DNA of 64,000 bases from Deefgea chitinilytica (GTDB taxonomy: Bacteria > Pseudomonadota > Gammaproteobacteria > Burkholderiales > Chitinibacteraceae). A program made the translations under genes and the position numbers. The stretch spans positions 124,001 through 188,000 of the forward strand of contig NZ_WOFE01000002.1 of assembly GCF_016881405.1 (NCBI RefSeq), in the 5' to 3' direction. The notes beneath the pieces were generated by a model. That model saw only the letters and a list, made by a program, of their open reading frames with translations. It searched no databases and was not told the origin of the DNA. Below, piece by piece: positions 52,605 through 62,982 of the stretch. Position 1 is the first letter of the stretch. Every line of letters starts with the position of its first letter.

Positions 52605-55007
52605 TTACTTTAAGGGAGAAGGTTTACCAAAATGATAGCCTTGAGCAAAGTCCACACCAATTTCTTGTAAAACCTGCAAAATATCTTCGGACTCGACGAA
52701 TTCAGCTATCGTTTTACAACCTAAACTATGCGCGATTTCATTAACCGCAATCACCATTTGCCGGCTCACTTTATCTTCAATAATATCAGTAACTAAACTA
52801 CCATCAATTTTCAAATAATCAACAGGTAGAGTTTTTAAATAGTTGAAGGATGAAAAACCACTACCAAAATCATCCAAAGAAAACATGCAGCCGCGCGCAC
52901 GCAACGTTTCGATAAACATCGTAGATTCTTTCAAATTAGAAATAGCTGCTGTTTCTGTAATCTCAAAACACACATTTGTCGGAGACACCCCAGTTTTATC
53001 TAATTGCTGCAAAATAAAAATCAGTGTTTTATTGTTCAGCGATTTCCCCGATAAATTCACTGCTATTTGTGGCAATGCACGACCTTCGTTTTTACACTCA
53101 GCCAGATAATTCAAACTGTGTTCAACCACCCAGCAGTCAATCTGTGCCATCATATCGTAACGTTCTGCGGCCGGAATAAATGCACCAGGAGTAATAACTC
53201 GTCCACTTGCATCAATTAACCGCAATAAAATTTCTAAATGCGGCAATTGGTGTAAATCACGATCAAATGGCTCAATTTTTTGGTAATAAAGTTGAAAGCG
53301 ATTTTGCTCAATAGCTTCTTTTAAAGTTGCTAATAATTGCAACTCATTATGCCGCTCTTGTAACCCTTCATCGTCACGACGATACCAGCTCAAACGATTG
53401 CGACCGCCATCTTTGGCTGCAAAACACGCAATATCCGCTTGACTCATTGCCTCTTGAGCGCTGACGCAGAATTCATCAATCGTTGCTAAACCAATACTTA
53501 CGGTGACACCATGTGGTCGACCTTGCCATACAAACCTAAATTGCGCCAAAGCATGCAAAATGCGTTCGGCTAATGCTTCAGCTTCAGCTAATTGCTCACC
53601 TGTAATTAAAATACCAAATTCATCCCCACCGAGTCGGCCTAACAGCCCCTCCGGTGACGTAATTAAGCCTTGTAATAAATTAGTGACCAGTCGTAGCAAC
53701 TCATCACCGGCTAGATGACCGCAGGTATCATTCACTAATTTAAATTGATCAAGATCGAGCAACATCAAGACAAATTTCTGCTTTGATTCAAGAGCCGACT
53801 GATGTGCAGTTGCCAAGGCTCGCTCAAACCCACGCCGATTGGTAAGTCCAGTCAAATAATCATGCTCAGCCTGATAAGCTAGCTTTTCGGTCAGCGCTTG
53901 CGATTCGGTGACATCATGCAAGACCAAAACCATACCTTCAACTTGACCATCTTGGTCGCCAATCGGCGCAATTGCATATTCAACGGTAAATTGCTCACCA
54001 CGGCGATTCACTATTGCAACCGTTTGTCTTGAGATCGCTTTATTTCGTTCACGAGCATGATGCAGCATAGCCAAAAATGCATCTGCACTAAGCTCACCAC
54101 CTTGGCATAGAATGTCGCTAATACACAAATCACGTGCTTCAAACTGAGTCCAGCGCAATAATTTTTCTGCTGCCGGATTAAGCAATTTAACTTTAAAATC
54201 AGGGGTCGTGGTTACGATAGCGTCGGTAATCGAAATCAGGGTCACTTCAGCTAGTTCTTTCTCAACGTACAGCGCCCGTTGTGCTTCCTCTCGCTCTTTT
54301 ACGCCGCGTTGTAAATTGAGCCGCATTTGATTAAATGCGTTCACCAAGGTTTGCAACTCATCTTCGTGCTGATTACGAGATAGTTTAAGCGGTGCTGCCA
54401 GCAAGTTGTAATTCAATCGGCCGGTATATTCCGCAATGTGGCTCAGATGCCGTGCGATCAACCTGTGGTACAAGATCAGGAAAAATAGCGCTGCCACAAA
54501 CATACCCAGACCTTGCAACAAAAGCAGACGTAAGAATTGATCAAAAAGCTGCGTTTTATAATCACGCAGTGAAACGGTCAAACTTAACTCGCCTAAATTG
54601 ACTTTTTTATTGGTCAGAGGATGCAAATAAGCGATAGGGAAGACTTCTGTGATGGTGTTACTTTGTTTCTTAATATCTATACCCGAGGTATAAATTTGCC
54701 CATCATTTTCTACCAACTGAATAAAATCAACGACACGAGTTTGCCGTAATGAATGAAGCTGTCCATGAATCGCTTCGGTATTGACTAGCCATAGGTTACT
54801 GGCTAGCTGAGGAGCAGCACTACTGCCTAGCGTGCGTAAATCTGCTTTGACTTTATCTAGACCGCGATTGTATTCAAATTGCAATAGCACCAGCGTCAAA
54901 GAGACTGTTACGACTAGACCCACCGCAAAAACAGCAAATACCAATCGCCATGCCAGCTGATTAGCTGAATATAATTTTCTCAGGCGGGGGAATAAAATGG
55001 AGATCAC
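52605..55007 (-). CDS. Membrane-bound c-di-GMP enzyme with PAS, GGDEF and EAL domains
   Basis: An 800-residue protein. Membrane helices at about 21-42 and 160-180 enclose a 115-residue periplasmic sensor domain. HAMP follows (about 181-235), then PAS (about 252-368), GGDEF (about 375-540) and EAL (about 555-795). The diguanylate cyclase site is intact: GGDEF at 460-464. The phosphodiesterase site looks intact too: EILLR at 592-596, NLSGKS, EITET, DDFGSG and YLKIDGSLV. Its net activity cannot be told. The start codon is an ATG with an AAAATGG context; the gene faces the orphan binding-protein gene. Confidence 0.94.
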   Translation of the reverse strand: MISILFPRLRKLYSANQLAWRLVFAVFAVGLVVTVSLTLVLLQFEYNRGLDKVKADLRTLGSSAAPQLASNLWLVNTEAIHGQLHSLRQTRVVDFIQLVENDGQIYTSGIDIKKQSNTITEVFPIAYLHPLTNKKVNLGELSLTVSLRDYKTQLFDQFLRLLLLQGLGMFVAALFFLILYHRLIARHLSHIAEYTGRLNYNLLAAPLKLSRNQHEDELQTLVNAFNQMRLNLQRGVKEREEAQRALYVEKELAEVTLISITDAIVTTTPDFKVKLLNPAAEKLLRWTQFEARDLCISDILCQGGELSADAFLAMLHHARERNKAISRQTVAIVNRRGEQFTVEYAIAPIGDQDGQVEGMVLVLHDVTESQALTEKLAYQAEHDYLTGLTNRRGFERALATAHQSALESKQKFVLMLLDLDQFKLVNDTCGHLAGDELLRLVTNLLQGLITSPEGLLGRLGGDEFGILITGEQLAEAEALAERILHALAQFRFVWQGRPHGVTVSIGLATIDEFCVSAQEAMSQADIACFAAKDGGRNRLSWYRRDDEGLQERHNELQLLATLKEAIEQNRFQLYYQKIEPFDRDLHQLPHLEILLRLIDASGRVITPGAFIPAAERYDMMAQIDCWVVEHSLNYLAECKNEGRALPQIAVNLSGKSLNNKTLIFILQQLDKTGVSPTNVCFEITETAAISNLKESTMFIETLRARGCMFSLDDFGSGFSSFNYLKTLPVDYLKIDGSLVTDIIEDKVSRQMVIAVNEIAHSLGCKTIAEFVESEDILQVLQEIGVDFAQGYHFGKPSPLK

Positions 55008-55188
55008 GCAAGCGGGTTCCTGATTACAAGCAGTTCAGCATAAACGCTGACGCACTAGGAGACAACCAAAATTCGTAAGCTAGATAAGGAAATGATGTTT
55101 TTAGAACCCAAAGCAATCATTTATCATTTCAGTTAAGAAGTGTTTGCTAAGCGACGAGTAAGAAATGATTAGATGCATATGGTGAAAG

Positions 55189-55265
55189 TGGTGCGCCCGG
55201 AGCGATTCGAACGCCCGACCCTCTGGTTCGTAGCCAGATACTCTATCCAACTGAGCTACGGGCGC
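55189..55265 (-). tRNA. tRNA-Arg (anticodon ACG)
   Basis: On the minus strand GCGCCCG starts a full cloverleaf: D arm AGCTCAGTTGGATAGAG, anticodon stem-loop CTGGCTACGAACCAG with anticodon ACG, and T arm GGGCGTTCGAATCGCTC. The acceptor closes with CGGGCGC, discriminator A and an encoded CCA. The length is 77 bases. The adenosine at the first anticodon position should become inosine, reading CGU, CGC and CGA. There is no integrase gene nearby. Confidence 0.97.
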
Positions 55266-55397
55266 ACTAGCATGCAATCAAAGGAATGATCGCAGCGAAG
55301 AGGCACGATAGTACAGCCCTTATCCCTACGCGTCAAGCAGCTAAGCGGCTCAAATCAGCCTATAATCCAGTCTATTCATGTCGCCAGCGAGCCGCAA

Positions 55398-55868
55398 ATG
55401 CAATTTGAACATCTCATCCAGATTAACGATTTAAAACAGCCCCTAGCCCAACTCCTCACTCGCAATCAACTATGGCAAGGCTTAGTCTATCGAGCAGAAT
55501 CGCCAATGGAATTTATGGATCACATTGATGATGCCAAGGTTATTGAGCGGGGAAGCAATTGGATTGAGCGCCAAATTATCATGGGAAAACTACTGGTTCA
55601 CGACAAAATTGAATATACGCATGAATCACATGTGCATTACCACACGTCCGCAAGTGCAGATCATGGTGGTGGACAAATGATCATGACAATCGAAGAACCT
55701 AGCCCAGCAGCATTGTTTGTTCGCTTTACTTACATCACACCACACCCTGACTCGCCTGACCCAGAAACTGCACACTATTTAGAGTTTCTTAAATCAGCTT
55801 GGCGCGAAACCGACATCGACACCATCCGGAAAATTCGTGAACTAGCCGCTCTCGGTCAATTGGGATAA
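55398..55868 (+). CDS. SRPBCC / DUF1857 family protein
   Basis: A 156-residue START-like fold protein. It begins MQFEHLIQINDLKQPLAQLL and has the conserved QLWQGLVYRAESPMEFMDHI. A central IIMGKLLVHDKIEYTHESHV and a long C-terminal helix (AHYLEFLKSAWRETDIDTIR) follow. DUF1857 is the AtaL-like subgroup of SRPBCC, hydrophobic-ligand binders or small enzymes. The role is unknown. It lies between the tRNA-Arg gene and rarD. Confidence 0.85.
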   Translation: MQFEHLIQINDLKQPLAQLLTRNQLWQGLVYRAESPMEFMDHIDDAKVIERGSNWIERQIIMGKLLVHDKIEYTHESHVHYHTSASADHGGGQMIMTIEEPSPAALFVRFTYITPHPDSPDPETAHYLEFLKSAWRETDIDTIRKIRELAALGQLG

Positions 55869-55931
55869 TCGCGCTATCTTGCTTGGGGGTTCAGCGATTA
55901 CACTGCCCCCTTCCCTAGATTGGCGCTTTCG

Positions 55932-56804
55932 ATGCAAACTGGAATTCTTTATACCCTACTGGCTTTTTTGATTTGGGGGCTGTTCCCGCTTTACTTCAAA
56001 GCCTTACACACGATTGCAGCATACGAAATCGTCCTGCATCGCTTTGTATGGTCATTGCTGTTTTTGGCGATCGTTTTACTGATTAAGCAGCGCTGGGCGT
56101 GGCTTCGCCCGACACTGAGCCAACCCAAACTCATTGGGCTGTTTACGCTGAGTGCAACCTTACTGGCAGCCAATTGGTTGACCTATATCTGGGCGGTGAA
56201 TGCAGGCCGTGTCATCGACGCCAGTTTGGGATACTTTATTAATCCTCTCATCAATGTATTACTTGGCGTTGTGCTCTTACATGAACGCCTAAATAAAGTT
56301 CAATGGCTTGCGATTGCGATTGCGTGCCTCGGCGTCGCTTGGTTAACGTGGCAAGCGGGGCATCTCCCTTGGATTGCGCTGATTTTGGCCTGCACCTTTG
56401 GCTTTTATGGCTTGCTCCGCAAAACCGCTCAATTAGGCGCCTTGGAAGGTCTTTCCTTAGAAACCATCGTGCTATTTCCATTTGCTATCGGCGGATTACT
56501 CTGGCTGATATGGACAGATCGCAGCGACTTTATAGTGGCGTCAATCGATACGCAGCTTCTTGTCTTACTGACCGGGCCGATCACTGCAATTCCACTCTTA
56601 TTGTTTGCCGCTGGCGCACGGCAAATTCCCTTGTCTCTGGTCGGTATCTTGCAATACACCGGCCCGACATTGCAGTTATTAATCGGAATTTTTGTCTTTC
56701 ATGAGCATTTTGGCCTTGAGCGCTTGCTCGGATTTGGCCTGATTTGGTTAGCACTGACGATCTATGCCGCGGACGGCTGGCGAGCTTTTACTCAAAAAAC
56801 ATAA
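55932..56804 (+). CDS. rarD: RarD family EamA transporter
   Basis: A 290-residue protein with ten membrane helices. The start is set at the ATG 55932 (MQTGILYTLLAFLIWGLFPL); a TTG at 55920 opens the frame earlier. The RarD signature is clear: FPLYFKALHTIAAYEIVLHR, NWLTYIWAVNAGRVIDASLG, YFINPLINVLLG and LQYTGPTLQLLIGIFVFHE. The family is annotated as chloramphenicol-sensitive transporters, but the natural substrate is unknown. Confidence 0.92.
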   Translation: MQTGILYTLLAFLIWGLFPLYFKALHTIAAYEIVLHRFVWSLLFLAIVLLIKQRWAWLRPTLSQPKLIGLFTLSATLLAANWLTYIWAVNAGRVIDASLGYFINPLINVLLGVVLLHERLNKVQWLAIAIACLGVAWLTWQAGHLPWIALILACTFGFYGLLRKTAQLGALEGLSLETIVLFPFAIGGLLWLIWTDRSDFIVASIDTQLLVLLTGPITAIPLLLFAAGARQIPLSLVGILQYTGPTLQLLIGIFVFHEHFGLERLLGFGLIWLALTIYAADGWRAFTQKT

Positions 56805-56905
56805 AAAATAATTTTCAAACGGCTATTTATTGACGCGTTACAAACCTTATATCATTGCGCCCCTGTATAAAGCAGCTCTAACTTACACATAATAGGAATC
56901 GCAAG

Positions 56906-57496
56906 ATGACGGCCCCCACACTCTATTCCGAACAAGATCTCACTGCTAATCCAGCGCCATTAGGCTTGATGGGTTTTGGGATGACCACGGTACTACTCAA
57001 TTTGCACAACCTCGGACTATTCGGCAATAGCGCCATGATTTTGGCGATGGGGATTTTTTATGGTGGTATCGCCCAAGTGATTGCTGGCATCATGGAATGG
57101 AAAAAAGGCAATACCTTTGGCACCACAGCATTCACCTCGTATGGCTTTTTTTGGCTGTCTTTAGTGGGCTTATTAGTGCTACCCAAACTAGGTTGGGCTG
57201 AAGCAGCCACTAGTGGCGCGATGGGTGCGTACTTGTTGATGTGGGGTATTTTTACCGCCTTCTTATTTATTGGCACGTTGAAAATGGACAAAGTATCACA
57301 GTTTATTTTTGGCTCATTAACCGTCTTATTCCTGCTACTCGCCATCGGTGACTTTAGCGAAATCGCGAGCATCAAATGGATTGCAGGCTTAGTCGGTTTG
57401 ATCTGCGGTAGCGCGGCGATTTATGCAGCAATGGCGCTGGTTTTAAATGAAGCTTATGGCAAAACGGTGCTCAGCCTTGGTGGGAAAAGCCATTAA
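56906..57496 (+). CDS. satP: Acetate/succinate transporter SatP (GPR1/FUN34/YaaH family)
   Basis: A 196-residue protein with six membrane helices. The family motif NPAPLGLMGFGMTTVLLNLH is present near the N-terminus, with GGIAQVIAGIMEWKKGNTFG, TTAFTSYGFFWLS and FRxxT-type features later. In E. coli SatP (YaaH) takes up acetate and succinate with protons. The ATG has AATAGGAA upstream. A GGGTATAT palindrome follows seven bases behind the stop. Confidence 0.92.
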   Translation: MTAPTLYSEQDLTANPAPLGLMGFGMTTVLLNLHNLGLFGNSAMILAMGIFYGGIAQVIAGIMEWKKGNTFGTTAFTSYGFFWLSLVGLLVLPKLGWAEAATSGAMGAYLLMWGIFTAFLFIGTLKMDKVSQFIFGSLTVLFLLLAIGDFSEIASIKWIAGLVGLICGSAAIYAAMALVLNEAYGKTVLSLGGKSH

Positions 57497-57502
57497 TAAC
57501 AA

Positions 57503-57553
57503 TGGGTATATTGATAAAGGCATTATTTAATAAATACTACATCAATATACCCA
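57503..57553. repeat. GGGTATAT-type palindromic repeat (copy 6)
   Basis: TGGGTATATTGAT (57503-57515) pairs perfectly with ATCAATATACCCA (57541-57553), 13 bp, around a 25-base loop. It begins seven bases behind satP and is the cleanest member of the family in this window. Confidence 0.75.
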
Positions 57554-57859
57554 CTTATCAATACACACTCATCATCCTAAATCAAACTCAGTATGACTCG
57601 CAGGTGCGTCGGCTCACGGTGTACTTACTTGCTACGCGCATCTGCTTAAATTTTCAACTCCATAACTTGAGCCGATTTTGATGTATCGGCTCTTGCCAAA
57701 GCGGCTGCATCAATGCGGCGAGCCTAAGCTGCGATTTTTCAATTTAGAACCAGTACTTCACCTCGGCAGGCGCGACGTAAGTTGCTGGCGTTAATTAGTT
57801 CATTGTTGATTCAGTACCTGCATGGCAAACTGCGGCTATTTCACTTAAAGCGCAAACGT
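57554..57859. other. Intergenic region before the chitin-binding protein gene
   Basis: About 300 bases without a gene. It holds an imperfect stem GCAGGTGCG/CGCATCTGC (near 57601-57650) and a perfect 8-bp hairpin GAGCCGAT/ATCGGCTC (57669-57676 with 57685-57692). Neither is followed by a T-run. The frame of the downstream gene stays open to 57782, but no family-like sequence is encoded before 57860. No promoter stands out. Confidence 0.5.
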
Positions 57860-58255
57860 ATGTCCACATTCAATAAGCTCATCTTATCTTTAGTGTTGAT
57901 TAGTAGTTCATTGGCATGGGCAGCGAGCCCTTGGCGCGAGGGGCGCCACTACGGGCAAGGAGAGATTGTGACTTACCAAGGGCGCACTTACAAAGCGCTG
58001 CAAAGTCATACAGCCGAACGCGGTGCAAATTGGAGTCCGGCAGCAGCTGCGTCTTTATGGACGCCATTTACAATCAAAAACCCAAGCTTTAGCTGGCAAG
58101 AAGGCAAACACTACCGCCAAGGCCAAATGGTCGATTACCGCGGTCGCAGCTTCCGCGCTCGCCAAGCCCATAAAGCAGAGCCAGGCGCCAACTGGAATCC
58201 AGAAGCGGCCCCATCGCTTTGGGAAGCACTCGACAATATTCAATTGCCACGATAA
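57860..58255 (+). CDS. Secreted protein of two tandem chitin-binding (CBM5/12) modules
   Basis: A 131-residue secreted protein. The ATG at 57860 begins a signal peptide (MSTFNKLILSLVLISSSLAW, cleavage after AWA, before ASPWRE). Two copies of a carbohydrate-binding module follow (about 25-68 and 79-125), each with the pattern W-x-E-G-x-x-Y-x-x-G-x-x-V-x-Y-x-G-R-x-(Y/F)-x-A-x-x-x-H and an NW-x-P....LW end. These are CBM5/12-type chitin-binding domains, normally attached to chitinases. Here no catalytic domain is present and no chitinase gene is near. Confidence 0.92.
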   Translation: MSTFNKLILSLVLISSSLAWAASPWREGRHYGQGEIVTYQGRTYKALQSHTAERGANWSPAAAASLWTPFTIKNPSFSWQEGKHYRQGQMVDYRGRSFRARQAHKAEPGANWNPEAAPSLWEALDNIQLPR

Positions 58256-58332
58256 TTCGTAATTCAGCCTAGCCTCACGGCATTGCGAGGCTAGATATCA
58301 AATACCCACATTCAAGCAATGGATTTTAACCG

Positions 58333-61300
58333 TCATGATGAAATGGCGCTTTTCAAAATTTCGCGGGCTTGCTCATATTCAAAGTCCTCAATTTTGGCCT
58401 GTAATGCCTTGACCGACTCACCGAAAGCCTGCGAGAACGTATTCAGATTGTTTTGCAGCACAACAAAGGCCCCCATGTCATCCGTAGCAAGCAATGCATC
58501 CAATTGATTGATTAATGTTTTGATTTGCTCATCTGAAATTTGTCCCTCGGAAACCGAAGTGTTTTCATGCTCTGCTTGAAGAGCAATCGCTAATGCAAAC
58601 GTCAATCGCTGATGTTCTGCCAACAAATCCGCCAGCGTATCTTGGATTGCGATAGGCAGCGCCGTCATCTCATCGTGTCGTAAAGCCCGTTCACAATCGG
58701 CTGCCAACTTGGAAAACCCAGCCATACCCAGTGTCGCTGCAGTACTTTTTAGCGTGTGCGCAAGCCGACTTGCAGCGAGCCAATCTTGCTCTTGGATTGC
58801 TTTGCTTAATTGCTCAGGCGTGTTATCAGCTTGAAACTTTTTGAGTAAACGCAGGTAACATTCAGCGTTGCCATTACAGTATGTGAGAGCCTCAGACGTA
58901 CTGAGTCCATCAATTGTGCTGATTTTTTGCATAATGGCTTCAATAGAAGGGGCGACGTGGGTTGCCTGTAATTCCCTGACAGTGCCAGATGCTTTTTTAG
59001 GCAACCATTGCAGCAATTTGGCGTAGAACTCATCAGGGCGAACAGGTTTGGCAATATGATCATTCATCCCTGCTGCCAAGCACGTTTCTCGATCTTCATT
59101 AAATGCATTCGCGGTCATAGCGAGGATGGCGGTGCTGCTATAACTGGCTAGTTTTCTAATTTGACGCGTCGCTTCAATACCATCCATCACCGGCATTTGT
59201 ACATCCATTAAGATTAAATCAAATTGAATTTGTTGAGCGTAGGTGAGTGCTTGTAAACCATCACTTGCGACTTCTGCCACAAAACCGACTTGTTGTAATA
59301 GCTCTTGAGCGACCTCTTGATTAATCACATTATCTTCAACCAGCATGATGCGCAAACCGCTGAGCTGCCGTAACTGCTGTTCTGTTTCATCGTTCGAGGA
59401 CGGATGCGTCATTGCTGAGAGACGTGGAAATAAATGGCTTTGTACCGCATCAAATAATAGCGATGCAGTAAGTGGTTTTTGTAACATGGCAAAATAACCA
59501 GCTCTTGCGAGCGCCTCCTCGGGCAGCTGCTCTGAACTAGATGAAATCAGCAAACGAGGAATTGACGGACCATTTTTTTGATTTGCTAAACGACAGCCAA
59601 ACTCTAGACCATCCAGTTCAGGCATTTTCCAATCGACAATCAATAAACCAAAGGGATCTTCATTTTGCTCAGCATTTGCAATCGCTTGCAAAGCATGACC
59701 AGCGCTGTCGCTAAGCTCAACACGCAAACCGAGTGAGCCCAACATTTCGCCGATGACTTCGCGAGCCTCGTCTAAATCATCGACGACGAGAGCATGCAAA
59801 TTGAACGAGTGAGGCAAGCTTGAAATGGGGGTTTGTGTTTGGGCGGGCATCAAATCGACCTCAAACCAGAAAGTTGATCCCTGTTCGACTTGACTGTTAA
59901 CGCCAATGTGGCCTGACATCATATCCACCAAATGACGTGAAATCGCCAATCCCAAACCCGTGCCCCCATACCGTCGGGTGGTGCTGGTATCAGCTTGCTC
60001 AAAATTTTGAAACAGCCGAGATTGCTGCTCTGGCGTAATGCCAATACCCGAATCACTCACCTCAAAGCGAAGATGAATTTTATCTGAACTACTTGAAGTC
60101 GATCTGACCCGCAGGGTGATTTGTCCTTGACTAGTGAACTTGACCGCATTGCTGAGTAAATTTAATAAAATTTGCCCCAAACGCAAGTCATCACCATGCA
60201 GCATTGAAGGCGTATGGTTGATGTCGACAATCAACTCTAACCCTTGTCGTTCGGCCTTATCCCGCACGAGATGAACCGCATCCGAGATCACTTTCTCTAG
60301 CGAAAAATCAACACATTCTAATTGCAGCCTACCCGCCTCGATTTTCGATAAATCTAGGATGTCATTGATAATGTTTAGCAGATGTTCCGCAGAGCGCTCA
60401 ATTTTACTTAACTGACTCAGTAATCTAGGATCTTCAATTTTACGTTTAACTAAATGAGTTAAACCCATAATCGCATTCATTGGAGTACGAATTTCGTGGC
60501 TCATATTGGCAAGAAATTCACTCTTACTTTGATTAGCGCGTTCTGCGGCCAATTTGGCAATGTCGAGCTCTTTAGTGCGTTCTATCACCATATCTTCAAG
60601 ATGCTCTCGGTGCTCGATCAACTCTAATTCAATCCGCTTACGCTGTGTAATATCCCGTGCAATCCCCAAAACGCCAATAACTTGACCTTGAAAATCAAGC
60701 ATCTTTGTTTTAATGGTCTCCAAAAAAACCCGTGAACCATCCGAAGCAAAAGTCACCTCCTCTTCATTGAGAAGAGATTGCTTACTCAACATCGCTTTTT
60801 GATCATGTGCGCGGAAAAAATCAGCTAAGGCCTTATCAACAAAGTCGTAATCAGTTTTGCCAATCACGTCGGCTTCTTTAGCGCCAACAAACCGCTCAAA
60901 CATTGGATTGCAAAATTGATAAACACCGTTTGTGTCTTTAAGCCAAACCAAATCAGGTAGCGTATCAATCAGCAATCTTAATCGCCGTTCGCTCTCTTGT
61001 TGCGCCAGTAATAACTGAGTCCGCAGCGTTATATCTTCCTTGATCGCAACATAATGTGTGATTGTGCCGTCATGCATGCGCAGCGGAATAATGATGGCTG
61101 ACTCGATGATTTCATCGCCATTTCGGGTGTTATTGATAAATTCACCCTTCCATACTTCGCCTCGACTGATCGTTGACCACAACTCTATATGAGTCGATTT
61201 TGGGGTTTTATTTGATTTTAAAAAGCGTGGGTTTTTCCCGATAACATCGGCTTGTTCATAACCAGTACACAGACTAAATGCTGGATTAACATAGACAATA

Positions 61301-62919
61301 TCCCCCGCAAGATCCGTGATAACAACTGAATTTGGGCTTTGCTCCACAACGAGAGACAACTTTGTGATTTCATTGAGCGCTTTCTTTTCTGCAGCAATAT
61401 CTCGCCACACACCAAGAAAATAAGATTTTGCATTTAATCTAACGACCTGCACCGTGATATTTATATCGAGTAAATGACCATCACGATGACGATATTGTGC
61501 CTCGAACGAATCAAACCCCGCTTGCAAAATCTGCGTGGCTTTGGCTTGCAGCGCGTCACCAACAAAACCAGCAAGGACATCTGCCACATTCATTTGCATT
61601 TTTTCGGCACGAGAATATCCCAGCAAATCGCAGCTTTGCTGGTTACATGCATAAAAATCGAGCGTTTCAGTATCCACAAGCTCAATCGCCATCGGCGATT
61701 GATCAAATAACATATCCAATAAGCTCATTTGTTTTTCGAGTACAGCCGTATTGCGCTTACGTTCAAATGCTTGGGTCAGGTGCGTGGCGATACTTTCAAG
61801 TAAAGCCAGCTCTTCAACTAGGAATTCCGGCCAACCCCCTGATACCAAAGGTTGGGAATAAAATACGCATAAATCAGTTTTTTCACCGGAAGAATTAGTA
61901 AATTGCACGCTGCGCTGCGGCCCATCGGGTAAAAATTCAGGCAACCCAAGATGAACCTGTAATAGCTCGGGGTACTGAAACGCAGCCGGCAAACGCTGGC
62001 AAATCGCATCAATGAGTTCGTGCTCTACAAAATCCGGTTGATCGCATAAGCTAACCACATCATATAAGCAGTGTTGCTCTTTGAGTCTTTCTTTAAGGGT
62101 ATTTTCGATACTGTGGCGCGACTGGATTGAATCATGAAATGCCAAAATAGCTTGGGCCATTTCGCGCAATGCGCTATGACGGTCATTGGCTATTTTCTTT
62201 ACTAGGCGCAAGTGATCCGAAGTGTCGTTCTCCGAACTGATGGCGATCAAAGCCGACGTCATATAAGCGACTCGACGACCGATCCATTGGCTAAAAAATA
62301 ACCATAGCAAGCAAATCAGCGCCATTAGAGCACCACCAGAAATGATTGCTCGCCAAACCAGTTGATTTAACTGGCTACTTTCCAACTTTGACTCTTCTAA
62401 AACACTAACACTGAGACCGTTTTCAAGCTCTTGAATGTGTTCAAGTAGTCCAAGTAAGTGATTCGCCGCATTTAAAATAGTGACTTGTTCGACTTGGTTT
62501 TCATTTGAGCTAAGAACGAGGGTAAGTTGCTCTTGGTATTGCAACAGATGTGTTTTAGCTTTTTGGGCATGCAGAGGGTCAAGGTGATCGAACTGATCTA
62601 ATTGAGTTTGTAGATCTTTGATTTGCTTTAGAAAATAAGGCAATTGTGCATGTCGACCTGCCTGCGTGAGTGTGACGGTTTGATTAATGGCAACCGTTTC
62701 GTTGAGCGCTTGCTGTAGTTGGAGTAATTTGGGCTCGAGTTGCTGTACTTTATGCAGGACTTCAATTTTTCCTAAATGGCGCTGGAGATTGTGAGCTTGA
62801 AATTGTTCAAGTTGATTCAAGGTATAAAGCATCAGCACGCCACCAAACAGCGTAATGAAGAGTACGGGCAAGAACAGAAGTGATAAATAATTCCAAGCGC
62901 TTTTATTTGGCTCTGTCAT
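58333..62919 (-). CDS. Hybrid sensor histidine kinase with PAS, two receiver and HPt domains
   Basis: A 1528-residue membrane phosphorelay kinase. Helices at about 11-33 and 190-213 flank a helical periplasmic sensor. A GAF-like region (about 275-390) and three PAS domains (about 400-510, 520-635, 645-760) follow. HisKA has the phospho-His808 in [16 protein letters not shown], HATPase (905-1025) has DSGIGI and GGTGLGLAI. Receiver 1 has Asp1096 ([11 protein letters not shown]); receiver 2 has Asp1239 ([13 protein letters not shown]). HPt has His1388 in [16 protein letters not shown]. All phosphotransfer residues are present. It lies 63 bases downstream of the HD-GYP response-regulator gene, a likely output partner. 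Confidence 0.95.
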   Translation of the reverse strand: MTEPNKSAWNYLSLLFLPVLFITLFGGVLMLYTLNQLEQFQAHNLQRHLGKIEVLHKVQQLEPKLLQLQQALNETVAINQTVTLTQAGRHAQLPYFLKQIKDLQTQLDQFDHLDPLHAQKAKTHLLQYQEQLTLVLSSNENQVEQVTILNAANHLLGLLEHIQELENGLSVSVLEESKLESSQLNQLVWRAIISGGALMALICLLWLFFSQWIGRRVAYMTSALIAISSENDTSDHLRLVKKIANDRHSALREMAQAILAFHDSIQSRHSIENTLKERLKEQHCLYDVVSLCDQPDFVEHELIDAICQRLPAAFQYPELLQVHLGLPEFLPDGPQRSVQFTNSSGEKTDLCVFYSQPLVSGGWPEFLVEELALLESIATHLTQAFERKRNTAVLEKQMSLLDMLFDQSPMAIELVDTETLDFYACNQQSCDLLGYSRAEKMQMNVADVLAGFVGDALQAKATQILQAGFDSFEAQYRHRDGHLLDINITVQVVRLNAKSYFLGVWRDIAAEKKALNEITKLSLVVEQSPNSVVITDLAGDIVYVNPAFSLCTGYEQADVIGKNPRFLKSNKTPKSTHIELWSTISRGEVWKGEFINNTRNGDEIIESAIIIPLRMHDGTITHYVAIKEDITLRTQLLLAQQESERRLRLLIDTLPDLVWLKDTNGVYQFCNPMFERFVGAKEADVIGKTDYDFVDKALADFFRAHDQKAMLSKQSLLNEEEVTFASDGSRVFLETIKTKMLDFQGQVIGVLGIARDITQRKRIELELIEHREHLEDMVIERTKELDIAKLAAERANQSKSEFLANMSHEIRTPMNAIMGLTHLVKRKIEDPRLLSQLSKIERSAEHLLNIINDILDLSKIEAGRLQLECVDFSLEKVISDAVHLVRDKAERQGLELIVDINHTPSMLHGDDLRLGQILLNLLSNAVKFTSQGQITLRVRSTSSSSDKIHLRFEVSDSGIGITPEQQSRLFQNFEQADTSTTRRYGGTGLGLAISRHLVDMMSGHIGVNSQVEQGSTFWFEVDLMPAQTQTPISSLPHSFNLHALVVDDLDEAREVIGEMLGSLGLRVELSDSAGHALQAIANAEQNEDPFGLLIVDWKMPELDGLEFGCRLANQKNGPSIPRLLISSSSEQLPEEALARAGYFAMLQKPLTASLLFDAVQSHLFPRLSAMTHPSSNDETEQQLRQLSGLRIMLVEDNVINQEVAQELLQQVGFVAEVASDGLQALTYAQQIQFDLILMDVQMPVMDGIEATRQIRKLASYSSTAILAMTANAFNEDRETCLAAGMNDHIAKPVRPDEFYAKLLQWLPKKASGTVRELQATHVAPSIEAIMQKISTIDGLSTSEALTYCNGNAECYLRLLKKFQADNTPEQLSKAIQEQDWLAASRLAHTLKSTAATLGMAGFSKLAADCERALRHDEMTALPIAIQDTLADLLAEHQRLTFALAIALQAEHENTSVSEGQISDEQIKTLINQLDALLATDDMGAFVVLQNNLNTFSQAFGESVKALQAKIEDFEYEQAREILKSAISS

Positions 62920-62982
62920 GGTATTGATCTGTAGCCCTTTTGTCTTAATAGCTGCAATTAAATAGATGTACTGGGTATACCC

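Noticed and set aside
55189-55265. tRNA-Arg as an integration site of a mobile island
   Set aside because: The tRNA is complete, no partial copy of its 3' end is seen nearby and there is no integrase gene; neighbouring genes look like ordinary core genes.
57669-57692. GAGCCGAT/ATCGGCTC hairpin as a riboswitch or terminator
   Set aside because: It has no T-run, is over 150 bases from either gene and fits no riboswitch pattern I know.
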